Of a DNA stretch of 64,000 nucleotides, positions 8,406 through 17,579 are shown one piece after another. The DNA is from Fimbriimonadaceae bacterium (GTDB lineage: Bacteria > Armatimonadota > Fimbriimonadia > Fimbriimonadales > Fimbriimonadaceae), in NCBI GenBank assembly GCA_025934835.1, contig JAICWL010000005.1, positions 1 through 64,000 on the forward strand. Reading direction: 5' to 3'. Position numbers and translations under genes: made by a program. The notes beneath the pieces are model-generated. The model searched no databases, was not told where the DNA came from, and saw nothing but the letters and a program-made list of their open reading frames with translations. Position 1 is the first letter of the stretch. The number at the start of each line of letters is the position of its first letter.

Positions 8406-9128
8406 TTGAGCAGGCGGCGCTACAAAAGAGTCCTCATCAAATTAAGCGGCGAGGCGCTCTCTGGTCGCCAGAGCTCGGGGCTCGATGCCGCAACTCTCAA
8501 GTACATCGCATCCGAGATCGGGCAGGTGTGCGCGACGAATGTCGAAGTTGCAGTCGTCGTCGGGGGTGGCAACTTCTTCCGGGGAGACACGTTCTCATCT
8601 CAAGGCGAAATCGATCGGACTGTAGCCGATCAGATGGGGATGTTGGGGACGCTCATGAACGCTCTCGCTTTGCAATCCGCGCTGGAGAGCCACGGCGTAA
8701 CCGTGCGCGTGCAAAGCGCGATCCACGTCACGCAGGTCGCTGAGCCGTTCATACGGCGGAGGGCCATGCGGCACTTGGAAAAGGGCCGCGTCGTGGTGTT
8801 TGCCGCAGGCACCGGTAATCCGTATTTCACTACCGACACGGCTGCAGTACTTCGGGCGCTCGAAATAGAGGCCGAGGTGCTTGTGAAGGCGACCAAGGTC
8901 GACGGGGTGTACGACAAAGACCCGAAGAAGCACACAGACGCGGTGAGGTACGAAAAAGTTAGCTTTCAGGTCGCGATCGAGGAGCAACTCGGAGTGATGG
9001 ATCAGACAGCCTTCACGATGTGCCGGGAGCATGAGTTGCCGATCATCGTGCTAGATTTCAACCAGCCTGGCGCACTGCTGGACGCTGTGGCCGGCGGGCG
9101 AACTGGAACGCTGGTAGGAGGCGATTAA
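8406..9128 (+). CDS. pyrH: UMP kinase
   Basis: Phosphorylates UMP to UDP as a cytosolic hexamer. The TTG at 8406, preceded by AAGGGG with a 10-nt gap, gives a 240-residue protein, the normal family length; the track ORF adds about 64 unrelated residues. Motifs are KRVLIKLSGEAL at the N-terminus, VVVGGGNFFRG, DQMGMLGTLMNALAL and AGTGNPYFTTDTAA. The stop (TAA) is followed at once by the frr ATG, so the two are translationally linked. Confidence 0.96.
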   Translation: MSRRRYKRVLIKLSGEALSGRQSSGLDAATLKYIASEIGQVCATNVEVAVVVGGGNFFRGDTFSSQGEIDRTVADQMGMLGTLMNALALQSALESHGVTVRVQSAIHVTQVAEPFIRRRAMRHLEKGRVVVFAAGTGNPYFTTDTAAVLRALEIEAEVLVKATKVDGVYDKDPKKHTDAVRYEKVSFQVAIEEQLGVMDQTAFTMCREHELPIIVLDFNQPGALLDAVAGGRTGTLVGGD

Positions 9129-9689
9129 ATGTCAGTCGAACAAATTTACAAGGATGCCGAGCACCGTATGAAGGCGGCGCTCGACGCGATGGCCCATGAC
9201 TTCTCTTCCTATCGCACCGGGCGGGCTTCTCCCGCCGTGCTGGACCGCGTGCACGTGGATTATTACGGCGTGGAGACGCCGGTGAACCAGGTGGCGAATG
9301 TCAGCGTTCCTGAGCCGCGCCAGCTACTCATCCAGCCGTACGACAAGAGCCTGACCGGTTCCATAGAGAAGGCGATCATGAAGAGCGACCTGGGCATCAA
9401 CCCGGTGAACGACGGTACCGGCATCCGCCTAACTTTCCCATCGATGACGGAAGAGCGACGTAAAGATCTCGCCAAGCAGGTCCACGCCAGGACCGAGCAG
9501 GGACGCATCTCGATTCGCAACGTGCGGCGGGACGCCATCGAGCATTTGAAGGCTTTGGAGAAGAAGAAGGAGATTTCAGAAGATGATTTGAAGGCCCAGG
9601 AGGGGCGTATTCAAAAACTGACGGATAGCAACGTCCATCAGGCCGACGAACTCGGCAAGCAGAAGGAAGCCGAGCTAATGCAGGTTTGA
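9129..9689 (+). CDS. frr: Ribosome recycling factor
   Basis: Splits post-termination ribosomes together with EF-G. The protein is 186 residues, the family's usual size. It shows the start of the long helical domain (MSVEQIYKDAEHRMKAALDA), the hinge and beta domain (RTGRASPAVLDRVHVDYYG, QLLIQPYDKS) and the C-terminal helix with RISIRNVRRDA. It begins on the base following the pyrH stop. Confidence 0.98.
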   Translation: MSVEQIYKDAEHRMKAALDAMAHDFSSYRTGRASPAVLDRVHVDYYGVETPVNQVANVSVPEPRQLLIQPYDKSLTGSIEKAIMKSDLGINPVNDGTGIRLTFPSMTEERRKDLAKQVHARTEQGRISIRNVRRDAIEHLKALEKKKEISEDDLKAQEGRIQKLTDSNVHQADELGKQKEAELMQV

Positions 9690-9760
9690 CGGGCCGCGTC
9701 CGACCCGTGCGGGAACTCAAATCGGCTTCGCCGGGTTGCTCCGAAAACCACACCCGTAAG

Positions 9761-10522
9761 ATGCCAGTCGAACAACCACAGGCCGCGAATAAGACGGCCG
9801 CTGCTGCCTTGGCGTTGGGAATCGACCTCACGCGCCTTCCTAAGCACGTTGCCATCATCATGGATGGCAACGGTCGCTGGGCGAAGGGGAAGGGCATCGG
9901 CAGGCTGCTCGGCCACCGGGAAGGGTACAAGACGTTGCGGGGAGCTTTACTCGCTGCGAGCGAGTTGGGGATCGGATACCTGACCGTCTACGCTTTCTCG
10001 GCTGAGAATTGGCGTCGGCCCACCGACGAAGTTAGCGGGCTCATGAAGCTGATCGAGCAGGCCGCCCGGGACGAGCTTCGATCGATGCACCAAAACGGCG
10101 TACGCGTGCGGACCGCCGGCAGGCTCGACGGAGTTCCCGAAGGTCTTCGGAGCGCTCTCGAGCATGGGGTCGAGACAACCAGCCGCAATCAGGGGATCAC
10201 ATTTACGCTCGCAGTGAATTATGGCGGTCGCGCGGAGATCGTGGATGCCGTGCGGGAGATCGTGGCCGAGGGCGCAGCCCCCGAAACGATCACCGAGGAG
10301 ACCATCTCGGCTCACATGTACAACCCCGAACATCCGGAGCCCGACTTAATGATCCGTACGGCTGGGGAGATGCGCTGGAGCAATTTCCTGATCTGGCAGG
10401 CGGCCTATTGCGAGCTATTCGTGACCGAGGTGCCCTGGCCCGAATTCAAGCCGGCGCACCTCCTCGAAGCGGTCGCGGCGTATCAGCGCAGAACTCGCAA
10501 ATTCGGCGCCGTTCTCGAATAG
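9761..10522 (+). CDS. uppS: Undecaprenyl diphosphate synthase (cis-prenyltransferase)
   Basis: Makes the C55 lipid carrier used for peptidoglycan and for the polysaccharide locus in this window. Motifs are HVAIIMDGNGRWA (diphosphate-binding Asp), GHREGYKTL, LTVYAFSAENWRRP, and PEPDLMIRTAGEMRWSNFL near the C-terminus. Starting at the ATG at 9761 it is 253 residues, normal for UppS; the track ORF start at 9686 overlaps frr. Usual downstream partners (cdsA, dxr, rseP) are absent and a GH38 gene follows instead. Confidence 0.96.
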   Translation: MPVEQPQAANKTAAAALALGIDLTRLPKHVAIIMDGNGRWAKGKGIGRLLGHREGYKTLRGALLAASELGIGYLTVYAFSAENWRRPTDEVSGLMKLIEQAARDELRSMHQNGVRVRTAGRLDGVPEGLRSALEHGVETTSRNQGITFTLAVNYGGRAEIVDAVREIVAEGAAPETITEETISAHMYNPEHPEPDLMIRTAGEMRWSNFLIWQAAYCELFVTEVPWPEFKPAHLLEAVAAYQRRTRKFGAVLE

Positions 10523-10558
10523 CAGGCGCTATCTGGGCGGCTATGATCTGGTTGACCC

Positions 10559-13420
10559 ATGGACCCGAACGCCTCAACCCGCCACCTACGACGCCTCGCC
10601 CGCGAGCCTGCCGAGCGAATCGAAGCGCAGCTCAGACGCGCCCGGGTTCAGGTGGAGTTCGCGCGGGAGCTTGCCGCCGGGAGCGAGCTGGAGGGCGCGT
10701 TCAAGCGAGCCGAGGCGGTTTACGGGCGAACTCCGGAAGGGGACCTTTCGGCTTGGGTCGCGGAGATCGAATCCGAGCTCGCACCAGTAGGAAAGCTCGC
10801 CAAGGAGCACACCGTCCACTGCGTCGGGCATGGCCACATCGATATGAACTGGATGTGGAGCTGGCCCGAGACCGCTGCCACGACGCATGACACGTTCGCC
10901 TCGGTGCTGGGACTCATGGACCGCTATCCTGAGCTCACATACTCGCAGAGCCAAGCGAGTGTGTATGCGCTCGTCGAGGAGCTGTACCCGGAGATGTTCG
11001 AGCAGATCCGAGCGCGCGTCCGCGAAGGGCGGTGGGAAGTCGCTGCCGTGCATTGGGTCGAGGGGGACAAGAACCTCGCTTCAGGGGAATCGCTCGCGCG
11101 GCATCTGCTTTACACGAGGCGGTATTTCAAAGACAAGTTCGGGTTGGAAGCCGAGGACGTAGAACTCGATTGGGAGCCAGACACCTTCGGCCATGCGAAT
11201 ACCATCCCGGGTATCGATGCCCTGGGAGGCGTGAAGTACTACTACTCGTGCCGCACCGGCGGCGGATTCGATCATTCTCGGGTTGGCGATGCCAGACCCG
11301 CGCTCTTCTGGTGGAAGGGACCCAACGGCGCCAGGCTGTTGGTGAATCGCGAGACCACTTGGTACAACAGCTACGTCAATATCGGCGAGAATTTCGCGCT
11401 GCCGCTCGTGCGCTTTTGTCGCGAGACCGGGCTGAGAGACTGGCTGAACGTGTACGGCGTTGGGAACCACGGCGGCGGTCCCACAAGGGATGAGATCGAG
11501 TGGTTCTTGGCTGCACGCGAATACCCGGTGTTCCCAAAAGTAGTTTTCAGCACCGCGACCCGGTATTTCCGAAAGATCGCCGCAGAGATCGACGCCCGCG
11601 GAATCGTGCTTCCCGAGATCGATCATGAGCTGAACTTCGAGTTCACGGGCTGCTACACGTCGCAAAGCGCAATCAAGCGGGCGAACCGTTTTGGTGAGAA
11701 TTACTGCGTGGAGGCCGAACAGCTGAGTGTAATCGCGCGCGCACTGGATCCCAACTTTCCAGACCAGCGTGAGAAGCTGCGAAAGGCGTGGATCAACGTT
11801 CTATTCAATCAGTTTCACGACATCCTGCCTGGCTCGGGCGTGGCAGCCACGCGAGAGCACGCGATGGGACTGTTTCAGGAAACCGCAGCGATCACGGGCG
11901 CCGCGAAGCGGATGGCTGCCCAGAGGATCGTTGCCGAAGTCGACACGCTATCGATCCTGCCGGACAACCCGGAGGCTAGAGATGAGGCGAATCGCCTTGG
12001 GGAGGACGCGCCGTTCGAAGCGGGCGCGGGGCTCGGCGCAGGCATGTCCGGGTTTTCCGAAGCGAGCGGCGCGGGCCGGAGGTTCTATCCGGTCGTGGTG
12101 TTCAACCCGTGCGCATGGCGGCGTTCGGAGCTTGTCGAAGCTCACCTTTACGACGACGTGCTCGATCCGGTGAGGCTGGTGGCCGTGGGCCCTGATGGCA
12201 AGGCGCAACCCACGCTCATGACCTATCACAGCCCTTACCGAAAGGCGGACTGGGGGCACGATAAGACCTCCATTTTGTTTCCGGCCATCGATGTGCCGCC
12301 TCTCGGCTACAAGACTTATGTGATCTGCGAGGGCGCTCCGGATTCGGGCTCTGCTCCGCAGGTCCGAGTGCATTCGGACACCGAGATCGAGACACCCTTT
12401 CTGAAAGCTGCGCTCAATCGTTACTCTCCGGAAGCCAAGGTTGGAATCGGCATCTTGGGAGAATGGGATTACGTCACGGAGCAGCCGCGGGGAATGACTG
12501 CTTGGGTTCTGGGCGGTGAGACGAGCTCGGTGCCGCTTCGGACGACGAGCTTCGGCCTACGCGGAGTGGCAAGGGACGAAGGTCGCAACACCGCAGTCGG
12601 CAACCAGTTCGCCGTGCAGACCGTGCAGGATTTGTCCATTCCCGACTCGGAGAGCAAGGTCAAGCTCACGACGACTTTTCACGGTCTCGCGCCAAGGATC
12701 GACTTTGAAGCAGAGATCGATTGGAGAGAAATCGGAACGCAGCAGCGGGGAATTCCTGGGCTCGTCGTGAGTTTCGAATCCGGCTTGGGAAACGCCGAGG
12801 CGATCTACGAAACGCCTTTCGGGTCGGTGCAGCGGGAGGGAGCGCCGGGTGACGTGCCTACCCTTCGGTTTGCGCATTTGCGGGGTCCTGGCGGAAAAGG
12901 GATGACGGTGACGCAGGACTCGAAGTATGGCTTCTCGCACCAGGGCGGCAAGCTTCGGATGCGAGTGGTCCGGTCGAGCTTCGATCCGGACCACGCCCCG
13001 GAAGTCGGGAAGCAAACAGTGCGATTCTCGGTTGTACTGCACGAGAAGGATCCCTCGCCGGCTGAACTCGCGCGGCTGGGAGCGGAGCGAAATCATCCTC
13101 TGATGGTGCTCCCGGCGTCCGTGCAGCGCGGCTCCCGACCGGCGAGCGCGTCGTTCTTGAGCGTGGAGCCCGACAGCGTAGTTCTCACTTCCCTGAAGCC
13201 TCGCGAGGATGGGGCGGGCCTCATCGTGCGGCTGGTGGAGATGAATGGCGACGACGTCACTGCTCGAGTAACCCTCGCTCCCGAGCTCTTGGGCGGGATT
13301 TCCAGTGCTCGGAGAGTAGACCTCCTCGAACAACCCATCGAAGGCGAGGCGCTCCTAGAGAATGGCGTCGTGACCTTCGGCCTGTCGGCGAACGACATCG
13401 CCACTGTTCTGCTGAGCTAA
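10559..13420 (+). CDS. GH38 alpha-mannosidase
   Basis: A 953-residue retaining alpha-mannosidase with no signal peptide, so probably cytosolic, acting on imported mannose-containing oligosaccharides. VGHGHIDMNWMWSWPET (about residues 95-111) holds the zinc-binding His and Asp, and LDWEPDTFGH (about 203-212) the nucleophile Asp. NQFHDILPGS is the conserved second zinc-site block, followed by the C-terminal beta-sandwich domains. It follows uppS with a 36-nt gap. Its stop codon overlaps the stop of the convergent clc gene. Specificity (alpha-1,2/3/6) cannot be read here. Confidence 0.93.
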   Translation: MDPNASTRHLRRLAREPAERIEAQLRRARVQVEFARELAAGSELEGAFKRAEAVYGRTPEGDLSAWVAEIESELAPVGKLAKEHTVHCVGHGHIDMNWMWSWPETAATTHDTFASVLGLMDRYPELTYSQSQASVYALVEELYPEMFEQIRARVREGRWEVAAVHWVEGDKNLASGESLARHLLYTRRYFKDKFGLEAEDVELDWEPDTFGHANTIPGIDALGGVKYYYSCRTGGGFDHSRVGDARPALFWWKGPNGARLLVNRETTWYNSYVNIGENFALPLVRFCRETGLRDWLNVYGVGNHGGGPTRDEIEWFLAAREYPVFPKVVFSTATRYFRKIAAEIDARGIVLPEIDHELNFEFTGCYTSQSAIKRANRFGENYCVEAEQLSVIARALDPNFPDQREKLRKAWINVLFNQFHDILPGSGVAATREHAMGLFQETAAITGAAKRMAAQRIVAEVDTLSILPDNPEARDEANRLGEDAPFEAGAGLGAGMSGFSEASGAGRRFYPVVVFNPCAWRRSELVEAHLYDDVLDPVRLVAVGPDGKAQPTLMTYHSPYRKADWGHDKTSILFPAIDVPPLGYKTYVICEGAPDSGSAPQVRVHSDTEIETPFLKAALNRYSPEAKVGIGILGEWDYVTEQPRGMTAWVLGGETSSVPLRTTSFGLRGVARDEGRNTAVGNQFAVQTVQDLSIPDSESKVKLTTTFHGLAPRIDFEAEIDWREIGTQQRGIPGLVVSFESGLGNAEAIYETPFGSVQREGAPGDVPTLRFAHLRGPGGKGMTVTQDSKYGFSHQGGKLRMRVVRSSFDPDHAPEVGKQTVRFSVVLHEKDPSPAELARLGAERNHPLMVLPASVQRGSRPASASFLSVEPDSVVLTSLKPREDGAGLIVRLVEMNGDDVTARVTLAPELLGGISSARRVDLLEQPIEGEALLENGVVTFGLSANDIATVLLS

Positions 13421-15303
13421 CCAGAGTGGCGCGTGGGCAGGCGGCGAATCCGGATGTTTCTGAGCGCCTCCTGGGAGTCTCTCAGCCGTGGTTTGTGTGC
13501 CACGAGTAGGTCGCTGCGCGTGATGATGCCGAGCACTTTGGACGGCTCGTCGCGTGAGACCACCGGCAACCTTCCTACGGATTCATGCACCATATGATCG
13601 GCCGCATCACGCAGAGATTGGTGCGTAAAGACGACTGCGGGCGGGCGATGGATGATCGATCGGACGGTTGCCGATGGAGGCAGGTCCGGATCGAAGAGAT
13701 CGCGACGGGTGAGAACGCCGATGAGGCGATCGCGATCGTCGATTACCGGATAGCCCTGGTGGTGCGATTCGCTGGACCGTTCGGCGAGCCATGCGAGCAC
13801 ATGCTCTAGGGTGTCCGACGCCAGCAGACAAACCACAGGTTTGAGCGCAACTGCTCCGACTTCGATCTGGGCGAGGTAGTCGGCCTGGTATTCGCTCGGA
13901 ACTCTGATCCCGCGCCGGACGATTTTCTCGGTCATGATCGTGTTCCGCATCAGCAGGCAGGACACGAGAAAAGCCGCTGTGCAACCTCCGAGGAGCGGCA
14001 GTAGACCGAGCGGCTGAAGAGTGGTTTCGAACGCGAACACGACGCTCGCAAGTAGCGCCCTGCTGGCCCCGGCGAATATGGCGGCCATGCCGACCAACCC
14101 GGCGATTCGGGGATCGATTCCCAGTGAGGGCAGCATAGCCGCAGCCACGCCGCCGAGAACTCCGCCGAGCCCGCCTCCGATCGTGAACAGCGGAGCGAGG
14201 GTGCCGCCTGAAGTTCCGCTTCCGAGAGATAGCGACCACGAAGCCAGCTTGGCTAGGGCCAGCCAAAGCAACCCTACTCCAAGCAGCTTGCCTGTGAGAA
14301 AGGAATCAATATTGTCGTATCCGACGCCGAGCGTGCGAGGAGCGAAATAGCCGACGATGCCAACGAACAACCCGCCGATAGCGGGCCACCACATCCAGTG
14401 CACGGGCAGCTTTTCGAATCCATCTTCTACGAGATATACGAGCTTGGTGACAACGACCGCGACGATGCCTATAAGAGCACCGATGACCACGTAGCAGGCG
14501 AGTGCGCCGAGGCCCGGGGGCACAGCGTGCGGCATGGGGAAGACCGGACCCGAGGAGATGATGACGTGGCGCACGGCGTCGGCCACGGCGCATGCTAGGG
14601 CAACGGGGATGATCGTGCGGGGCCGAAGCTCGAACAGAAGCAGCTCTACGGCGAGGATAACGGCCGAAACCGGTGAGCCGAAGATGGCGGTCATACCCGC
14701 GGCTGCACCAGCTGCCAGGAGTGCCTTACGCTCGGAAGCGGTGGTGCGGAGCAATTGGCCCACAAGCGAGCCGAGTGCTCCGCCGGTGGCGATGATCGGT
14801 CCCTCGGCTCCGAAGGGCCCGCCTGTGCCGATGGCGATGGCGGACGAGATCGGCTTCAGAAACGTGATCCTGGGCGGGATCCGGCTCTGGTTCGTGAGGA
14901 TCTGCTCCATTGCTTCGGGAATGCCGTGCCCGCGGATGGCCTGGGAGCCGTAGCGGGCCATAAGGCCTACCAGCAAGCCACCGACCGTCGGAACGAGAAG
15001 TACCCAGAGACCTATCTTGTTGTCGGCCGGCGATACGAACTGAGATGACAGTTGCCCAAAAAATGCTAAATTAGTTACGAAGCCGATTAGCGCGACCAAA
15101 GCCTTGGCAACAAGCGCCGCGCCGACGGCAACCAGCATCGAAAGAGCGCTTATGAGAACCACGCGTCGGTCGACGAGGCTCGGCTCCTGCGGCACCCGGT
15201 TCGCTTCAAGCGTTGGTTCTAGGTCGGGCGCGATAGGCAAGCCTTCGGTCGTGCTCGCCCTAGCCGGATCTGGTCGATATTCGTTATCCTGGGTTTTGGG
15301 CAT
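13417..15303 (-). CDS. ClC-family chloride channel/antiporter with C-terminal CBS pair
   Basis: A 628-residue inner-membrane protein: about 40 polar residues, then the multi-helix ClC core (to about 445), then two CBS domains (about 470-610). Selectivity-filter motifs are RGHGIPEA, GPFGAEGPI and GGTLAPLF. The gating glutamate is present (Glu167 in GAEGP), as in H+/Cl- antiporters and gated channels. The CBS pair implies nucleotide control. It is divergent from a MarR gene over a 65-bp spacer with two inverted repeats, suggesting MarR control. Confidence 0.92.
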   Translation of the reverse strand: MPKTQDNEYRPDPARASTTEGLPIAPDLEPTLEANRVPQEPSLVDRRVVLISALSMLVAVGAALVAKALVALIGFVTNLAFFGQLSSQFVSPADNKIGLWVLLVPTVGGLLVGLMARYGSQAIRGHGIPEAMEQILTNQSRIPPRITFLKPISSAIAIGTGGPFGAEGPIIATGGALGSLVGQLLRTTASERKALLAAGAAAGMTAIFGSPVSAVILAVELLLFELRPRTIIPVALACAVADAVRHVIISSGPVFPMPHAVPPGLGALACYVVIGALIGIVAVVVTKLVYLVEDGFEKLPVHWMWWPAIGGLFVGIVGYFAPRTLGVGYDNIDSFLTGKLLGVGLLWLALAKLASWSLSLGSGTSGGTLAPLFTIGGGLGGVLGGVAAAMLPSLGIDPRIAGLVGMAAIFAGASRALLASVVFAFETTLQPLGLLPLLGGCTAAFLVSCLLMRNTIMTEKIVRRGIRVPSEYQADYLAQIEVGAVALKPVVCLLASDTLEHVLAWLAERSSESHHQGYPVIDDRDRLIGVLTRRDLFDPDLPPSATVRSIIHRPPAVVFTHQSLRDAADHMVHESVGRLPVVSRDEPSKVLGIITRSDLLVAHKPRLRDSQEALRNIRIRRLPTRHSG

Positions 15304-15310
15304 TATTTAC

Positions 15311-15361
15311 GTCTTGGCGACGCGGCCCAAGACTCCTCTATTGTATCTTTTAGCGACACAA
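15311..15361. promoter_or_regulatory. Divergent clc/marR control region with two inverted repeats
   Basis: The spacer holds GTCTTGG (15311-15317) and CCAAGAC (15327-15333), a perfect 7-bp inverted repeat with a 9-nt spacer. It also holds TTGTATC (15341-15347) and GACACAA (15355-15361), a 6-of-7 inverted repeat with a 7-nt spacer. Both suit a dimeric winged-helix repressor such as the adjacent MarR protein. No clear -35/-10 pair was assigned. Confidence 0.5.
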
Positions 15362-15368
15362 CACTTCA

Positions 15369-15776
15369 ATGCCCCGACTCTCTAAAAGCGATTATACGGC
15401 TCTCTCTGCGTTCCGCAAGGAACTCAGACTATTCCTTCGATTTAGCGAGCAAGGCGCTCGAAGCGTGGGTATTACCCCTCAGCAACACCAGGTGCTGCTC
15501 GTCATCAAAGGCCAGGCCAAGAAGGACTGGGCTTCAATCGTCGAGCTTGCCACCGCAATGCAACTCCGGCACAATACGCTTGTCGAACTCGTCGACCGAT
15601 GCGTCAAGGCCGACTTAGTTCGACGAGAACCTTCGCCGGAAGACCGGCGCATGGTCCGCGTATTTCTCACCGACCATGGCGAGGAACTTCTGAGCAAGCT
15701 TTCCGTTAAGAATCTTACCGAACTTCAGAAGTTGCGTGAGAAGTTTTCTGAACTTATCAGCCCTTCAGACCAGTAA
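15369..15776 (+). CDS. MarR-family transcriptional regulator
   Basis: A 135-residue winged-helix dimer-forming regulator. ITPQQHQVLLVIKG begins the DNA-binding region, MQLRHNTLVELVDRCVKADL is the recognition-helix segment, and REPSPEDRRMVRVFLTDHG is the wing with the family's conserved Asp-Arg-Arg. It is divergent from clc and convergent with the sugar permease gene, overlapping it by 20 bp. Likely autoregulated through the inverted repeats just upstream. The ligand is unknown. Confidence 0.9.
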   Translation: MPRLSKSDYTALSAFRKELRLFLRFSEQGARSVGITPQQHQVLLVIKGQAKKDWASIVELATAMQLRHNTLVELVDRCVKADLVRREPSPEDRRMVRVFLTDHGEELLSKLSVKNLTELQKLREKFSELISPSDQ

Positions 15777-16695
15777 GGGCAATGCCCTGAATGAACACGC
15801 GCTGCGTGAAGAAGAACAGCACGATGATCGGTGCTATCACAATCGTGGACGCTGCCATGAGCAGGTTCCATTGTGTACCGCCATGCTGGCTTTGGTAGAA
15901 CTGCAGCCCTAGCGAGAGGGTGAATGTTTTCTGATCGAGCAGGTAGATGAGCGGTCCCAAGAAGTCGTTCCAGGTTGCCAGAAAACTGAACAGAGCCACC
16001 ACCGCGAGCGCCGGCTTGCTCAACGGGAGGATGACGTCTTTGAAGATGCGCCACTCCGAGCAGCCGTCCAACTTCGCGGCTTCGCTGAGCTCGAAGGGAA
16101 TAGTGCGGAAGAACTGGCGGAGCAGAAAGATGCTGAACGCGCCGCCGAACCAGGCAGGCACCCATAGCGGTCGATAGGTCCCGATCCAGCCGAGGTCTCG
16201 GAACAGGCCGAAAATGGGAACCATGACCACGGGGAAGGGAACCATCATCGTGGCGAGGGTCGCTGCGAAGGCGATATCGCGCCCGGGCCATCGGAGCCTT
16301 GCGAACGAGTAGGCGACCAGCGAATTGGATGCGACCGTGCCCGCCACCACGAGGATGCATACGATCAGCGTGTTGCGGGCATAGACGAGGAAGGGAATAT
16401 AGCCGAGCGTCGCGCTGCCGTATGTGATCGCGTCCCAATAGTTGCCCCAGAAGATGTGCGACGGGATCCACACCGGCGGCTGCTTCATCGTTTCCTCGAT
16501 GGGCTTCAGGGAAGTGGAGATCATCCACGCGAGCGGTGTGAGGAAGATCAGGGACGTGACCAGCAGAACCAGATGGATGAGGGCCTTGGAAGCCACTCCC
16601 TGTTTGCCTTTGGAAGTTTTCTGGCGCGCTCGCGTCGGCCGGTTGGCTCCTGCATCCGTCAGGGGATCAACGTCTCGGATTTCCGCTTTGGCCAC
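15757..16695 (-). CDS. Sugar ABC transporter permease (MalG/UgpE type)
   Basis: Inner-membrane permease of a CUT1-type carbohydrate importer, 312 residues. The GTG at 16695, with GGAGG 6 nt upstream, is preferred; it overlaps the stop of the preceding permease by one base, while the longer track ORF is a read-back into that gene. About six membrane helices are visible (HLVLLVTSLIFLTPLAWMI and others). The EAA loop ELSEAAKLDGCSEWRIFKDV contacts the ATPase. No ATPase gene is in the operon, so a shared MsmK-like ATPase is expected. Confidence 0.93.
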   Translation of the reverse strand: MAKAEIRDVDPLTDAGANRPTRARQKTSKGKQGVASKALIHLVLLVTSLIFLTPLAWMISTSLKPIEETMKQPPVWIPSHIFWGNYWDAITYGSATLGYIPFLVYARNTLIVCILVVAGTVASNSLVAYSFARLRWPGRDIAFAATLATMMVPFPVVMVPIFGLFRDLGWIGTYRPLWVPAWFGGAFSIFLLRQFFRTIPFELSEAAKLDGCSEWRIFKDVILPLSKPALAVVALFSFLATWNDFLGPLIYLLDQKTFTLSLGLQFYQSQHGGTQWNLLMAASTIVIAPIIVLFFFTQRVFIQGIALTGLKG

Positions 16696-17579
16696 TAGCT
16701 GCCTCCGTAGTGGACGCTCTTTTCGGACGCCCTGAGCGAGACCATCGTAAGCACGAAGATTATCAGGAACATGATCCAGCCCATGGCGCAGGCGTAGCCC
16801 ATCTTGTGAAACCTGAAAGCGTTGTCGAACAGGTACATCGCGTAGAAGTAGGTCGAGCGGGCAGGGACGCCACCCGGAAACATAACGTAGGGCACGGTGA
16901 AGATCTGCAGGGTGCCGATGATGCCCATGATGACGTTGAACAGGATCACGGGCGAGATCATGGGTAGCGTCACATGCCGCGTTTTGTCCCATGAGCGAGC
17001 GCCGTCGAGCTCGGCAGCTTCGAGCATTTCCTGTGGGACGTCTTGTAGGCCTGCTAGGTATATCACTACGGCGTTGCCGAGTCCCCAAAGGCTCATGACA
17101 ACGAGCGCCGGCTTGGACCATGCCGGGTCGCTCAGCCAGGGAGGGGAGCCAAGACCGAGATGCTTGAGGCCGACGTTGACCAGTCCGTACTCGCCGTTGA
17201 ACATCCAGAGCCAGAGCACAGCCAGGGAGACGAGGGGAACGAGGGACGGGATATAGATGGCTGTTCGGTAGAACGCGAGGCCCCTTACCTTCGCATTTAG
17301 CATCAGCGCCAGCGCAAGCGAAACGACCACTCCAAGGGGCAGGGCGAAAAGCGCGTAGACGCCGGTGTTCTTGAGCGTGATCCAGAAGACGTCGTCACGC
17401 CAGAGCTCGCGGTAGTTCGAAAGGCCGACCCACACTGGCGCTTTGAGCACAGAGTAGTCGCAGAAGCTGTAGTAGATCGACGCGAGCAGCGGATAGGCCA
17501 GGAACACCAAGAAACCGAGAAACCACGGCGACGCAAACAACAGCCCTGCCCGCGACTCCGACTTTCGTGGCGAGCTCAC
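16695..17579 (-). CDS. Sugar ABC transporter permease (MalF/UgpA type)
   Basis: A 294-residue inner-membrane permease pairing with the MalG-type protein. It starts with a helix SPWFLGFLVFLAYPLLASIY typical of UgpA/LacF. The EAA loop is EMLEAAELDGARSWDKTRHV, followed by LPMISPVILFNVIMGIIG. The GTG start overlaps the stop of the binding-protein gene by 4 nt (GTGA), so translation is coupled. Order in the operon is binding protein, MalF-like, MalG-like. Confidence 0.94.
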   Translation of the reverse strand: MSSPRKSESRAGLLFASPWFLGFLVFLAYPLLASIYYSFCDYSVLKAPVWVGLSNYRELWRDDVFWITLKNTGVYALFALPLGVVVSLALALMLNAKVRGLAFYRTAIYIPSLVPLVSLAVLWLWMFNGEYGLVNVGLKHLGLGSPPWLSDPAWSKPALVVMSLWGLGNAVVIYLAGLQDVPQEMLEAAELDGARSWDKTRHVTLPMISPVILFNVIMGIIGTLQIFTVPYVMFPGGVPARSTYFYAMYLFDNAFRFHKMGYACAMGWIMFLIIFVLTMVSLRASEKSVHYGGS

